Shown: positions 1-8,362 of the stretch, in pieces | How the letters are laid out: every line of letters starts with the position of its first letter | Position numbering within the stretch: the stretch's first letter is position 1 | From: Antonospora locustae | Lineage: Eukaryota > Microsporidia | NCBI GenBank assembly: GCA_007674295.1 | Contig: CM017450.1 | Location: 172,978 to 236,977, forward strand | Reading direction: 5' to 3' | DNA length: 64,000 nucleotides | The notes under the pieces: generated by a model | The model's database searches: none | What the model was told of the DNA's origin: nothing | The model's input: the letters and a program-made list of their open reading frames with translations, nothing else | Made by a program: the position numbers and the translations under genes

Positions 1-152
1 TATCTGCACATGTTGTCTCAGAATTCCGTGACGATTTAGAGTACTTTCAGCATGAGCGTGTGCAGAAGCAGGCAGCAGCATGTGCTGCTTTACAAAATTT
101 GTACCTCATCGAAAACTTGCACTCATCGAATGAAGTGGATGTGATCTATTAA
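1..152 (+). CDS. 3' end of a truncated gene, unknown
   Basis: An open frame enters from the left edge (first whole codon at position 3) and stops at a TAA at 150-152, giving 49 visible residues. The composition is protein-like. The stretch around VQKQAAACAALQNLYLI resembles the last helix of a double-stranded-RNA-binding domain, where a lysine-rich start is followed by alternating Ala and Leu, but this is too short to assign. The frame runs convergently into the GID4 homologue and would overlap its 3' end by 47 bp, more than the other overlaps here, so it may be a chance open frame. No start is visible. Confidence 0.35.
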   Translation, partial: SAHVVSEFRDDLEYFQHERVQKQAAACAALQNLYLIENLHSSNEVDVIY

Positions 153-630
153 GTACGATCTTCTGTGTAGGCTGCGCCCTGCAACTTTCATAGTAGTAAA
201 ACCCCTTGAAGCTATCATTTTGCTTGTTGTAGATGCAGTAGTAATAACCATCGATCGATGCGCCGGGAATGTGTTTCACACTTGGGTCTGGGAGAAGAAA
301 GAGCTCTTTGATACGCATGAAGAGGAGGCTTGCGCATAGAGGGTCGTATCTCTCCATAAAGTCGTCTTTCCACTCGTTGAAGGTTGCCCAGTGTGTCATC
401 TCTCCCGTCTCGCGGAACTTTTTTTCAGAATCGACGATTTCGCATTCAAAGTACGTGTGAATTATGTCATGTTGCTTCGTCAAATTGAAGATCTTAAACG
501 TGCCGCACATGAAGAACTGGGAGAGATCAAACACGTCCACTTTCATATCAATCTTGAAGGGGCCTGTGTGTGTTTTTTGTTCACCTTCGTACTTGGAGCC
601 GTTCTCCAAACCAAAATGCCAGCTTTCCAT
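106..630 (-). CDS. GID4: GID4/Vid24-family substrate receptor
   Basis: A 174-residue protein matching almost the whole Vid24/GID4 beta-barrel. It has an SKYEGEQ entry strand near residues 12-18, a TYFECEIV strand near 60, an MTHWATFNEW segment near 78-87, and the signature PGASIDGYYYC near 122-132 followed by the GFYYY strand. In yeast and animals this protein is the receptor of the GID/CTLH ubiquitin ligase and binds N-terminal proline degrons. The protein is little more than the receptor domain: the long N-terminal extension of yeast Vid24 is absent. The start is the first ATG, at 628-630. Family assignment is firm from the motif order. Whether the rest of a GID ligase exists in this organism cannot be seen here. 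Confidence 0.85.
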   Translation of the reverse strand: MESWHFGLENGSKYEGEQKTHTGPFKIDMKVDVFDLSQFFMCGTFKIFNLTKQHDIIHTYFECEIVDSEKKFRETGEMTHWATFNEWKDDFMERYDPLCASLLFMRIKELFLLPDPSVKHIPGASIDGYYYCIYNKQNDSFKGFYYYESCRAQPTQKIVLNRSHPLHSMSASFR

Positions 631-1052
631 GCATTTATTAAAGAACTTTTTTTATCATTATCATTAGCCTCCTTTTTATGCAAGCTTTGTAAAAGAGAAA
701 CAATAAAAGGAGAATGTATGGCTTTTATGCTTTTTGGAAGAATAAATACATTTAATGAGCCGCCATTTGGAAAAAATGATGCATAAATTCATATTCCATT
801 TTGGTGTTTATTATTTTTTATTTACAAATGTTGACTGTTTGGTATGGGAACTAAGTATTGCACAGAAAGTAAGTGCAAGTGGTATGTGCGCTGATGTGCA
901 TATGGATTTCTATCATTCTTTTTGAAAGCATGTGCATTTTTTATTAACAATATTTGGAAGCTGTCAAATATGATGTGAAAACCTTTTTGACTTCCTTATT
1001 GAGAAATATTTGTGATTTTATAAAGGATTTAAGTAAGAAAAAAGGGCTCACC
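631..1052. other. Divergent intergenic region, AT-rich
   Basis: This 422-bp region separates the divergent GID4 and DEKP-repeat genes. It is AT-rich with several T and A runs. An open frame on the plus strand leaves the shadow of GID4 and runs to about 786 but has no protein-like features. I see no RNA gene or repeat. Confidence 0.5.
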
Positions 1053-1871
1053 ATGAGGCAATTAGGTGTGACAACCTTTTTTCTGTTATTTGCTATGTTT
1101 AGCAGGCAATCGGATGTTGTTCATGATAATTCTACAGGGAAATTGACTAATGTTGATAGCTTAACGGAGAGGGATCGCGAGACAATTGACATTAATCCTC
1201 GAAGAGGGAGACATGAAGATGATGAAGCTATTACTAAAGTAAATAAAGACGAAAACGGTAAATCTGTGGAGGAAAAAGAGAGAATTTTAATGGGAATAAA
1301 TCTCGATGGGAAGAAGCTTGATGAGAAGCCCGATGAGAAGCCCGATGAAAAGCCCGATGAAAAGCCCGATGAAAAGCCCGATGAAAAGCCCGATGAAAAG
1401 CTTGATGAGAAGCTTGACGAGAAGCCCGATGAGAAGCCCGATGAGAAGCTTGACGAGAAGCCCGATGAAAAGCCCGATGAAAAGCTTGATGAGAAGCTTG
1501 ATGAGAAGCCCGATGAAAAGCTTGATGAGAAGCCCGATGAAAAGCCCGATGAAAAGCCCGATGAAAAGCTTGACGAGAAGCCTGTGAGTGAAGAAACTAT
1601 TAAATACTTGATGGAAGATTTAAAGAAATCGATACAAGAAACTATCAATATCGGCTTGAAAGAAATTACAAAACTAATCAAAAAAGAAAGCGATAGTGGC
1701 CGGTGCGATGAATCCGAGAAAGAAAACAATAGCGCTGAGAAAGAGGAGCCTAGCTCTTCAGGGGACATCAAAAGCTCTGAAAATACAAAAGAAAGTGAAG
1801 GCAAGAAAAAAGTATACTTTCAAGGTCACTGGTACAGTTATTCAACTACTCGAAGCCCAAATCGCCCTTAA
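1053..1871 (+). CDS. Predicted secreted protein with DEKP/DEKL tandem repeat
   Basis: A 272-residue protein. The frame stays open upstream to a TTG at 954, but the first ATG is at 1053 and begins a textbook signal peptide (MRQLGVTTFFLLFAMFSRQS), which decides the start. A charged region follows. Residues about 90-177 are 22 uninterrupted copies of the tetrapeptide Asp-Glu-Lys-Pro/Leu. After the repeat come a predicted amphipathic helix (ETIKYLMEDLKKSIQETI) and a Ser/Glu/Lys-rich tail. The repeat is charge-balanced and likely extended. Microsporidian spore-wall and polar-tube proteins can be secreted and repetitive, so a surface role is possible, but no family is recognised. The opposite strand also lacks stops here only because of the repeat. 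Confidence 0.75.
   Translation: MRQLGVTTFFLLFAMFSRQSDVVHDNSTGKLTNVDSLTERDRETIDINPRRGRHEDDEAITKVNKDENGKSVEEKERILMGINLDGKKLDEKPDEKPDEKPDEKPDEKPDEKPDEKLDEKLDEKPDEKPDEKLDEKPDEKPDEKLDEKLDEKPDEKLDEKPDEKPDEKPDEKLDEKPVSEETIKYLMEDLKKSIQETINIGLKEITKLIKKESDSGRCDESEKENNSAEKEEPSSSGDIKSSENTKESEGKKKVYFQGHWYSYSTTRSPNRP
1320..1583 (+). repeat. 12-bp tandem repeat, 22 units
   Basis: There are 22 contiguous 12-bp units encoding Asp-Glu-Lys-(Pro/Leu). Variation is limited: GAT/GAC, GAG/GAA, and a last codon CCC, CTT or CCT. Variant units are clustered in runs, as expected from slippage or unequal exchange. The unit length keeps the reading frame. Confidence 0.95.
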
Positions 1872-2073
1872 GTCGATTCTTAACGTTTCTTTTTAAATAA
1901 AAGAACGTTTTATTGATTTTTATTCTTTATTTAAGTTTTTTTGTCTTCTTGAAAGAAAATCTTGCTAAGATGCTTTTCCAAGTTTGCAACATTGACATTG
2001 AAACCACCTGCGAAACATCCTGTAACGTGCAGTTGGTCACTTATGCGGATAAATCAGAGGAAAATACATCCGC

Positions 2074-3099
2074 ATGATGGCACGCGAAGAATTCAAGAAG
2101 CCATTTTATATAATAGAACATGCCAGGAAGCTTGTCGCTAACTCTCGCCTTCACAGAGCAATAGCAAGACAGCTCGATCCCAAGGATCCGATGCCAGTGA
2201 AAAGAAGCGAACTCCAAAACTATGCGTACTATGGAATAGGCGACGGGAAGCTTCGTCCCATGTTGTGGAAGGTATTTCTCTATCATTATAGCGAAAACAA
2301 GTTCAAGGCAGAGGCCTATGCGAGAGAACGAAAAGCTGCGTATGCACAGTACCTGAAGCATGCGATTGAGACAAAGGCGCAGAACGAAAACATCGATTGC
2401 GTGATTGCGGAGGATGTGAACAGAACGGTTTTATTTCCTGTGCAGAATGCAGTTGCAGACACGATGCACTGTAAGTTTCTAGACGCAATGTCCGGCGAAG
2501 GGAGCGAAAAGACACACAGAGATATCGTGAAAACGATTCTGCTCGTATTCAAGGTGACGAATCCGGCAATTGACTACGTCCAGGGAATGCACATGCTTGT
2601 GCTTGTGATTTACTACGTCCTTGCAGGCGGCAATGATTCTGAAGATGCAGAGTCAGACACGTTCTTCTGCTTTCTGAGTCTCGTCTCCGAAATCGGCGAA
2701 TATTTCGTGGAGAAGATGGATGATAAATACAGTGGAATCACACAGAAACTGAACCGAGTCATCGATATCGTCAGAAGTTTTGATCCCGAGCTCTACGAAA
2801 ATATGCAGACAAAAAGCCTGGATAGAAACATCTTCCATTTTCGGTGGGTGATTCTCTCATTTGCACGGGAGTTTCACATTGATGATGTTGTATGGCTCTG
2901 GGATCGGTTGCTCAGCGATTCTACACGCTTCGAGCTCGTACTCTACTGTGCAGCAGCAAAAATCGTTCTGCTAAGACAGCGAATCATGGAAAGCGACTTT
3001 TCCACCTGCATGAAGATCTTTCAGGAGAGTATCGATGTGGATGTCCATTCGATGTTCTTCAAGGCAGATGAGATGCGCAGAACAGCTTACATGTTCTGA
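2074..3099 (+). CDS. TBC-domain Rab GTPase-activating protein
   Basis: A 341-residue protein occupied almost entirely by a TBC (Tre-2/Bub2/Cdc16) domain. Both catalytic fingers are present: the arginine finger in IAEDVNRT (Arg117) and the glutamine finger in YVQGMH (Gln170). The C-terminal half has the WLWDRLLSD segment typical of TBC domains. The layout, with a split first motif and no extra domains, is closest to the TBC1D13/Gyp family, inferred only from overall form. It should stimulate GTP hydrolysis by a Rab in membrane traffic. The start is the first of two consecutive ATGs at 2074. The stop lies 9 bp from the 3' end of the opposing tRNA-Gly. Confidence 0.88.
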   Translation: MMAREEFKKPFYIIEHARKLVANSRLHRAIARQLDPKDPMPVKRSELQNYAYYGIGDGKLRPMLWKVFLYHYSENKFKAEAYARERKAAYAQYLKHAIETKAQNENIDCVIAEDVNRTVLFPVQNAVADTMHCKFLDAMSGEGSEKTHRDIVKTILLVFKVTNPAIDYVQGMHMLVLVIYYVLAGGNDSEDAESDTFFCFLSLVSEIGEYFVEKMDDKYSGITQKLNRVIDIVRSFDPELYENMQTKSLDRNIFHFRWVILSFAREFHIDDVVWLWDRLLSDSTRFELVLYCAAAKIVLLRQRIMESDFSTCMKIFQESIDVDVHSMFFKADEMRRTAYMF

Positions 3100-3101
3100 G
3101 T

Positions 3102-3108
3102 AAAAAAA
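3102..3108 (-). terminator. Pol III terminator of tRNA-Gly
   Basis: A run of seven T on the minus strand lies immediately after the tRNA 3' end, as expected for RNA polymerase III termination. Confidence 0.85.
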
Positions 3109-3179
3109 TGCACCAACCGGGAATCGAACCCGGGCCTCGTCCGTGGCAAGGACGTATCATACCACTAGACAATTAGTGC
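3109..3179 (-). tRNA. tRNA-Gly(GCC)
   Basis: Full cloverleaf of 71 nt without CCA or intron. The acceptor GCACTAA pairs with TTGGTGC (one U-G pair). The anticodon stem CGTCC/GGACG holds loop TTGCCAC, so the anticodon is GCC. The T arm is CCGGG-TTCGATT-CCCGG and the discriminator is A. The A and B boxes are intragenic. Confidence 0.97.
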
Positions 3180-3259
3180 TGGCCTACAAACGAGCATATG
3201 TACAAATATCTGCAGAATACTTCAGAGCCACTTTATACTGAGCAGCTTTATTAAATACA

Positions 3260-3760
3260 ATGACTGTACAATGTCTGGTAGTACAAAACTCGTGCGCAGG
3301 GACCCCCAGAGCAATGAGAACACTCGAGTATTGTCCAAATGCTACGGATATCAGCCGCAGAAGTGCTATAAAGAAGTTTGGAAACATAGATATACCGTCG
3401 CCATCCGTGCAAGAGCCTCTTCCGTTCAAGCTCAGCAGTACAGAGCCCACCAAAGAGATCGTAACAGGAACATACAGGGCACCAGTGATCGTCTCAACAG
3501 GAACACAGAGCTACACTACAGTAAAAGTTTTCAATCTGCCGCTCAAACTTTCCAAAAGGGAGTTTGAGGCCTTCATTGCAGGCCACACGAGGGCCTCTGT
3601 ATCCACGCTCACGTTTGTAACAGACAGAGAAAAGCGAACGTTCCGTGGCTTTGCGTTCTGCGGCTTTGCGGACACAGAGGTCGCAAGCTCGTTCATCAAG
3701 GATATTGACGGACGTGTCATCGACAACTACAAAGTCGGTGCCATGATTGTCAGACGGTAG
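3260..3760 (+). CDS. TIF35: Translation initiation factor eIF3 subunit G (TIF35-like)
   Basis: A 166-residue protein. Residues 84-166 form one RRM with RNP2 VKVFNL (88-93) and RNP1 RGFAFCGF (129-136). Upstream, KKFGNIDIPSPSV (38-50) resembles the KFG...P.P.V block that precedes the RRM in eIF3g, which separates this from a generic RRM protein. eIF3g sits in the eIF3 complex on the 40S subunit and helps scanning. It is about two-thirds the usual length, as expected for a reduced genome. The ATG at 3260 is the first in frame. The stop is 10 bp from the convergent Ykt6-like gene. The RRM is certain; the eIF3g identity is likely. Confidence 0.72.
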   Translation: MTVQCLVVQNSCAGTPRAMRTLEYCPNATDISRRSAIKKFGNIDIPSPSVQEPLPFKLSSTEPTKEIVTGTYRAPVIVSTGTQSYTTVKVFNLPLKLSKREFEAFIAGHTRASVSTLTFVTDREKRTFRGFAFCGFADTEVASSFIKDIDGRVIDNYKVGAMIVRR

Positions 3761-3770
3761 TCTGTTCATG

Positions 3771-4334
3771 TCAGCCTATCTTGCAGCATCTATTTTGCTG
3801 CTTTGCATCCTTAAAAAGTTTCTTGGAGTGCCTGCTCAGTTCTTCGCTTTGGTCAATTAGCTTGTCTAGCTTTTCGCCTCTGTTCAGAACATTCTCCAAA
3901 GTGTCTTTCAACACGGCTTTTGTCTCCTCAAGCTCCCTCTCTACAGCCTCTATCGGGCACTTTTCCCTCCAATTCTCGTGCTCTCTCATAACGATCCTGA
4001 AGTTCCCAGAAGAAGCCTCGTCCATCATCTTTAGCACCGTATAGCTGGGCCTGCTGCCAACTACAACAGCCACAAGTATAAAGCCGTAATCCTTTGTGCA
4101 GAAGCGATACTCTTTTCCATCATGCATGTACGTAAACTCCTTGTAGATCTCTGTGTCCAGAACACGCGCTATCTTTATAGAAAACATACGAATAACCTCC
4201 TTGATTGCAAATTGCGCAAATAACTGGGTGCCTTTCAGATTGAACTCCTCCTTTGTGATTTTGTATTTGTCCTTATCTATTGCTATCAGAGCAGTTATCA
4301 TTAAGGGTCCGCAATTATTCGCTCTCTCTGCCAT
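3771..4334 (-). CDS. YKT6: Longin R-SNARE, Ykt6-like
   Basis: A 187-residue protein with an N-terminal longin domain (about 1-125) and a C-terminal SNARE motif (about 130-180). The zero-layer residue is arginine (Arg152 in VLNRGEKLDKL), so it is an R-SNARE. There is no transmembrane segment. The protein ends in two cysteines (183-184) followed by Lys-Ile-Gly, the place where Ykt6 carries its palmitoylated and prenylated CC-aa-X end. The last residue is glycine, which is not a typical prenyltransferase choice. The role would be ER-Golgi and vacuolar membrane fusion. The start ATG at 4332-4334 is the first in frame. Confidence 0.88.
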   Translation of the reverse strand: MAERANNCGPLMITALIAIDKDKYKITKEEFNLKGTQLFAQFAIKEVIRMFSIKIARVLDTEIYKEFTYMHDGKEYRFCTKDYGFILVAVVVGSRPSYTVLKMMDEASSGNFRIVMREHENWREKCPIEAVERELEETKAVLKDTLENVLNRGEKLDKLIDQSEELSRHSKKLFKDAKQQNRCCKIG

Positions 4335-4453
4335 TCTTCACAAAGCTCTGTTGGAGAGGTCTTTTATTACAGAACCTACTACACTCTGTAGCAGGAGAAT
4401 TTGAGAGAAGTCTCAATGTTTTGTATTATAGTCTCTGGGTTACCAGTTAACTT

Positions 4454-4490
4454 TTCTAGAAAAGACTACGTATGCCAGTTTTTTCTAGAA
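4454..4490 (+). promoter_or_regulatory. Paired heat-shock elements upstream of Hsp70
   Basis: Two perfect TTCTAGAA palindromes (4454-4461 and 4483-4490) lie 29 bp apart start to start, 36-73 bp before the Hsp70 ATG. Each is an inverted nTTCnnGAAn pair, the core recognised by heat-shock factor, and both sit in a T-rich/A-rich context. Their position upstream of an Hsp70 gene makes HSF control the natural reading. Confidence 0.75.
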
Positions 4491-4526
4491 AGAATTAAAA
4501 ATAAAAAAACAAGAAAGCCCCTAAAC

Positions 4527-6563
4527 ATGACCAGCAAGGAGATAGATGCAATTGGAATAGATCTTGGAACAACATACTCGTGTGCTGCATACTTCACAAA
4601 GGGTGGAGTAGAGGTAGTCTGCAATAAGGAGGGAAAGCCAACAACCCCGTCTGTCGTGTCCTTCAACGAAGAGCCTGGAAGAAAGGAATTAGTCAAGCTC
4701 GTAGGAGAAGCTGCACTTTACAAGAAAACAACAAATCCCTCTTCCGTGTTTTATGACGCAAAAAGACTTATCGGACGTAGCTTTGACGATCCAGTGATAC
4801 AGAAGTTCATATCTAACTGGTCGTTCAAGATAATCAGGTGGGACATGAATCAGAAGAAGGAAACGAATGTCAAGTCAAAGGACACAGTGGATAACATCAA
4901 ATTCAAGTTTGTTCATGAGGACGGCAAAGTTTCGTATTTCGACCCTGTGCAAATCAGCGCCTATGTGCTCATGGAGATGAAGGAGGCAGCCGAACAGAGC
5001 CTTGGAAAGAAGATCGAGAAGGCAGTTATAACTGTGCCTGCGCACTTCAAGGACAGCCAAAGGCAGTCCACGTTGTCTGCAGCTCGCATTGCAGGTTTCA
5101 AGGAGGTGCGCCTTTTGAACGAGCCAACTGCAGCTGCACTTGCCTACGGCTACAAAAGGTCAAAGGACGAAATCGCCAAGCAGAAGGACGAGCGAATTCT
5201 GGTATTTGACCTTGGAGGCGGCACGTTCGACGTGTCATGTCTGAACTTCGAACCGAGCACAGACCAGGGCGGCATAGCAGAGACGCTTGCAACAGAGGGC
5301 GATACGTTCCTCGGTGGCAGAGACTTTGATAACGAGATATTCGATTACGTGTTGAAGTGCTTCTGCGAGAAAAACAGAGTCAGCATCGGTAGCATATCTG
5401 ACAAGTCCAAGCGAAGGTTGCGAATAGAATGTGAAAGGGCTAAGCGCATACTTTCCTCTACGCCTCGTACTACTGTTGAGATCGACTACTTCCATGATGG
5501 CACCGAGCTCTCTGTGGAGATCTCGCGGACCATGTTCGAACAGCTCTGCTCGAAGTATTTCAAGAGATGCATCGAACGCGTGGAGGGTCTTCTAATGACA
5601 CTCGGTGGCACGCATCCCGTCTACAGTAACGACGGCTTCATCACAAACAAGAAACAGAGCCTGATTAATCAGGAAAAGGCAAAGATTCACAAATGCATTC
5701 TCGTTGGCGGCAGCTCGCGAATTCCGATCGTCCAGAACATGTTGAAGGATCTTTTTGGAGAAAGCAAAGTGTGCTCTCCAGTACATCCTGACGAGGCTGT
5801 TGCCTTTGGTGCTGCGTTCCAGGCTGCTCTTGTGATGTGCCCCGAGGCAACGAACCAGTCTGAGTCGCTTCTTCTCATGGACACAGTCCCGCTTGACATC
5901 GGCTGCGAGACAGCAGGCGGTGTATTCACGGTGATTATCAAAAGAAATTCAACGATTCCAATCAAGCAGAAGCAGGTGTTCACAACGTATGCAGACAACC
6001 AGCCGTCAGTCACAATTAACATCTATGAGGGCACGCGCCCGATGGTCGCGGACAACACACTTCTGGGCTCGTTCAACCTCGATGGGATCCCGCCGGCGCC
6101 GCGCGGTGTGCCGCAGATTGAAATCTCGTGTGATGTTGACAACAGCGGGTGTCTGAAAGTCACTGCACGCGACATGAACACATCAAACTCAAAGGAGCTT
6201 GTGATAACCGATCTGAAGGGCAAGTTGAGTCAAGAAGACATTGATCGTATGATTGCGGAGGCAGACAAATACAGAGAGAGCGATGACAAGAGACGAATGC
6301 GTGCTGAGAAGAAGAATCTTTACGAAGCAGAGATCTTCAAAGTGAAGACAATCGCGACACAGAGCAAGAACGAGACGCTTCTGAACGCGTGCAGCGAGCA
6401 CGAGAGGTGGCTTGTAAACAACCCCGATCCAGATGTGGATGAGCTTGATCAGCGTATCAAGATGCTGGAGGAGCTTGTCAAGTCTTCTGGTGCTGGTGTT
6501 CCGCCACAGGGTAGCAGTGATGGCCCCGTAGGTGATGGTCCTTCGGTCGAGGAAGTTAATTAA
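4527..6563 (+). CDS. HSP70: Cytosolic Hsp70 chaperone (SSA-type)
   Basis: A 678-residue Hsp70. The ATPase domain opens with [11 protein letters not shown], then has the [12 protein letters not shown] and [12 protein letters not shown] phosphate motifs and [11 protein letters not shown]. The substrate-binding domain and helical lid follow to a short Gly/Pro-rich tail. There is no signal peptide, and the tail ends EEVN where cytosolic Hsp70s end EEVD. Two family-atypical insertions lie in the ATPase domain: a Lys-rich one after about residue 110 and one near 375 (THPVYSNDG). The frame opens upstream at 4401 with TTG. The ATG at 4527 fits the family start and has CCC eight bases upstream. The gene is preceded by two heat-shock elements. 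Confidence 0.96.
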   Translation: MTSKEIDAIGIDLGTTYSCAAYFTKGGVEVVCNKEGKPTTPSVVSFNEEPGRKELVKLVGEAALYKKTTNPSSVFYDAKRLIGRSFDDPVIQKFISNWSFKIIRWDMNQKKETNVKSKDTVDNIKFKFVHEDGKVSYFDPVQISAYVLMEMKEAAEQSLGKKIEKAVITVPAHFKDSQRQSTLSAARIAGFKEVRLLNEPTAAALAYGYKRSKDEIAKQKDERILVFDLGGGTFDVSCLNFEPSTDQGGIAETLATEGDTFLGGRDFDNEIFDYVLKCFCEKNRVSIGSISDKSKRRLRIECERAKRILSSTPRTTVEIDYFHDGTELSVEISRTMFEQLCSKYFKRCIERVEGLLMTLGGTHPVYSNDGFITNKKQSLINQEKAKIHKCILVGGSSRIPIVQNMLKDLFGESKVCSPVHPDEAVAFGAAFQAALVMCPEATNQSESLLLMDTVPLDIGCETAGGVFTVIIKRNSTIPIKQKQVFTTYADNQPSVTINIYEGTRPMVADNTLLGSFNLDGIPPAPRGVPQIEISCDVDNSGCLKVTARDMNTSNSKELVITDLKGKLSQEDIDRMIAEADKYRESDDKRRMRAEKKNLYEAEIFKVKTIATQSKNETLLNACSEHERWLVNNPDPDVDELDQRIKMLEELVKSSGAGVPPQGSSDGPVGDGPSVEEVN

Positions 6564-7156
6564 AAGCCTTTGGTGTTTTTTTTTGATCCTATGCATCCTA
6601 CAATGTCGCTATTTATGTCCAGTTTGCTGCAGTCCACACAGCCCAAGTGCATACAGGAGTCGGATATATCGAAGTGAATGCGTGCTTATGGGAATTAAAC
6701 AGACGTTATAAGTTACCTCTTATCTGCGCTAGAATACTGTGCAACTCATTTTTCTTATAAGACAGAATGTATGACTAGTTAGACAAAATCGGGTGATGCT
6801 AAAGAATGCCCTGCATAATTTTAGAGAAGAGGCCCTGTATAAGTGGGACAATACGTAATCTTCCAGTAGTGGCAGAAGTCGCTAGAACTGGAGCTTCAAG
6901 GTTATCGTATTAAGGCTAAGTTTCCTGTTTGCAGTTTTTTTGCAACCGTGACACATAACAGGAACGAGGAGTGGCTGCAGACAATTTCATTCCGGAGTGA
7001 GAAGAATCTCGACAACACCGTCGCAAGGCTGCAGCAATAGCCCTTCAGTCGAAGACGACACAAAGCATCTGGCGTTTGTACAACTTATCGTTTATTGACA
7101 ACTCTCTTTTGAAAAACTTCTCTAAAGCACACCAGCTCAGCCACTTCTGGAACACT
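6564..7156. other. 593-bp region without a recognised gene
   Basis: This region lies between the 3' ends of Hsp70 and Cia2. No ATG-initiated frame of convincing length or composition is present on either strand, and no tRNA cloverleaf. It is the longest gap in an otherwise packed stretch and has mixed composition with few homopolymers (one T7 run), so a structured non-coding RNA such as an snRNA, RNase P RNA or SRP RNA is possible. I could not match conserved cores of those RNAs by eye. Confidence 0.4.
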
Positions 7157-7654
7157 TCAGCGTTCGGTCCCGTACTTCGGGATGATAGAATCGAGCATCT
7201 CGACCATGTGCACGTTTTCAAGGGCTGCCATGACGCGATCTTTGTCATTGAGCTGCTTGCACAGCGCCCTCCAGCTCACGTGCGTGTCCTCTGCGACAAA
7301 TACACGCGTCCAGTACTCCTCCCCCACATATTTGAGCATTTGGAGCTTGATTGCCAGCCCGATAACACCCGCCATGGAGCAATGGGGAATTGTTGGCCGG
7401 AACACAATGCTTACATACTTCAACGGAAGGCCCCGGTGTTTGAGTGCCTCCGTGGTTCCCCGAATCTCTCCGACGTCAATATCGTCCGGGCGAACGACGC
7501 CAAGCCTCTCAAGCGAGTACGGATGCTCGGGGTCACGAATGTCGCGTATGAGCTCAAAGATAGTTTCCCGCGAGATGTGCCTAAGCTTTCCGTCCACAAA
7601 GGACAACTCTGCCCGTGCTTCGCTGATCTCACTTAGTGTGGGGCTGGGATTCAT
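7157..7654 (-). CDS. CIA2: MIP18-family cytosolic Fe-S assembly protein (Cia2)
   Basis: A 165-residue protein covering the MIP18/DUF59 family: DIRDPEHPYSLERLGVV (38-54), FRPTIPHCSM with the reactive cysteine Cys92, then KQLNDKDRVMAALEN near 135-150. This combination is specific to eukaryotic Cia2 (FAM96/CIAO2), part of the CIA targeting complex that hands Fe-S clusters to nuclear and cytosolic proteins. This fits microsporidia, whose mitosomes retain Fe-S assembly. The ATG at 7652-7654 is preceded by CCC (ACCCA-ATG). The length is normal. Confidence 0.94.
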   Translation of the reverse strand: MNPSPTLSEISEARAELSFVDGKLRHISRETIFELIRDIRDPEHPYSLERLGVVRPDDIDVGEIRGTTEALKHRGLPLKYVSIVFRPTIPHCSMAGVIGLAIKLQMLKYVGEEYWTRVFVAEDTHVSWRALCKQLNDKDRVMAALENVHMVEMLDSIIPKYGTER

Positions 7655-7700
7655 TGGGTGCAGCGTCCGAAATATAAAAGACGCCGACAGACTTGCACAA

Positions 7701-8240
7701 TCAGCTATGGAGCAGCGCGTTTCTAAACGAGGAGTTGTCGCGCAGAGACTCGTCGTTCTTCTTGAACTCGACTAGAATATAGAAGTCGATGCCAAGTGCT
7801 TGCTTGATCTCCTCAATGTCCTCAGTCCACTCTTCTGGCTTCGGACAGTTCCTCGTCCAAATTCCGAGAATGAAATGCTTTGGGCGGATACTGAGCACAA
7901 TTCCGTTGATGTTGATTTTTCTGAACGACTGGGCACAGAAGTGCACAAGAATCTTCTCAAAGACGCGCTGACCCACCTCTTTCTTCAGCCGCAGAATGTA
8001 CTTGCCGCCGTTTATGTTTCTCTTGTCTTCCCACATCGCCTTGATTCCCACCTTGAATATGTTGATGTCCATCACAGACATCGTCGAAAGCGGGCACAGG
8101 TGGTGCAGAAAGTAGGACAGCTCGGCTGTGTTCTGCAGCGTACATATCGGCTTGATTGTGTCCGCAAAGTTGTCGACTTTCTCTCCCCTTCTTGTCTTCT
8201 GGACAACTGTGATCTCCACCGGATGTACAAGCGCAGACAT
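7701..8240 (-). CDS. Divergent eIF4E-family cap-binding protein
   Basis: A 179-residue protein with the eIF4E fold order: HPVEI, then DNFADTIKPI, then MWEDKRNINGGKY (67-81), then RPKHFILGIWTRN (119-131). Trp70 and Glu71 match the second cap-stacking Trp and the guanine-binding Glu (Trp102/Glu103 in human), and Trp128 matches Trp166. The first cap-stacking Trp (human 56) is Phe25, and the usual N-terminal WxxWF and the eIF4G-contact Trp (human 73) are missing. The frame continues to an ATG at 8333 and a GTG at 8384, but the ATG at 8240 has CCCCC seven bases before it and starts just ahead of the conserved HPxE motif. It could be the main eIF4E or a class II (4EHP-like) repressor. Confidence 0.82.
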   Translation of the reverse strand: MSALVHPVEITVVQKTRRGEKVDNFADTIKPICTLQNTAELSYFLHHLCPLSTMSVMDINIFKVGIKAMWEDKRNINGGKYILRLKKEVGQRVFEKILVHFCAQSFRKININGIVLSIRPKHFILGIWTRNCPKPEEWTEDIEEIKQALGIDFYILVEFKKNDESLRDNSSFRNALLHS

Positions 8241-8362
8241 TCTGGGGGACTTAAAATTTTGGAAGCAATGCGAAATGTGTTTGCACCCGCATTCAGCAGT
8301 TATTCTCTCTCGGTTTGTTTTGTGCGCTTTCATTGAAAGTCGTTTCGGGTTCCAAATAAACA

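Noticed and set aside
954..1052. N-terminal extension of the DEKP gene
   Set aside because: It would begin with TTG; the ATG at 1053 starts a signal peptide.
1121..1804. Long minus-strand open frame opposite the DEKP gene
   Set aside because: The 12-bp repeat lacks stops in several frames on both strands; the minus product is Ser/Phe-only low complexity without signature.
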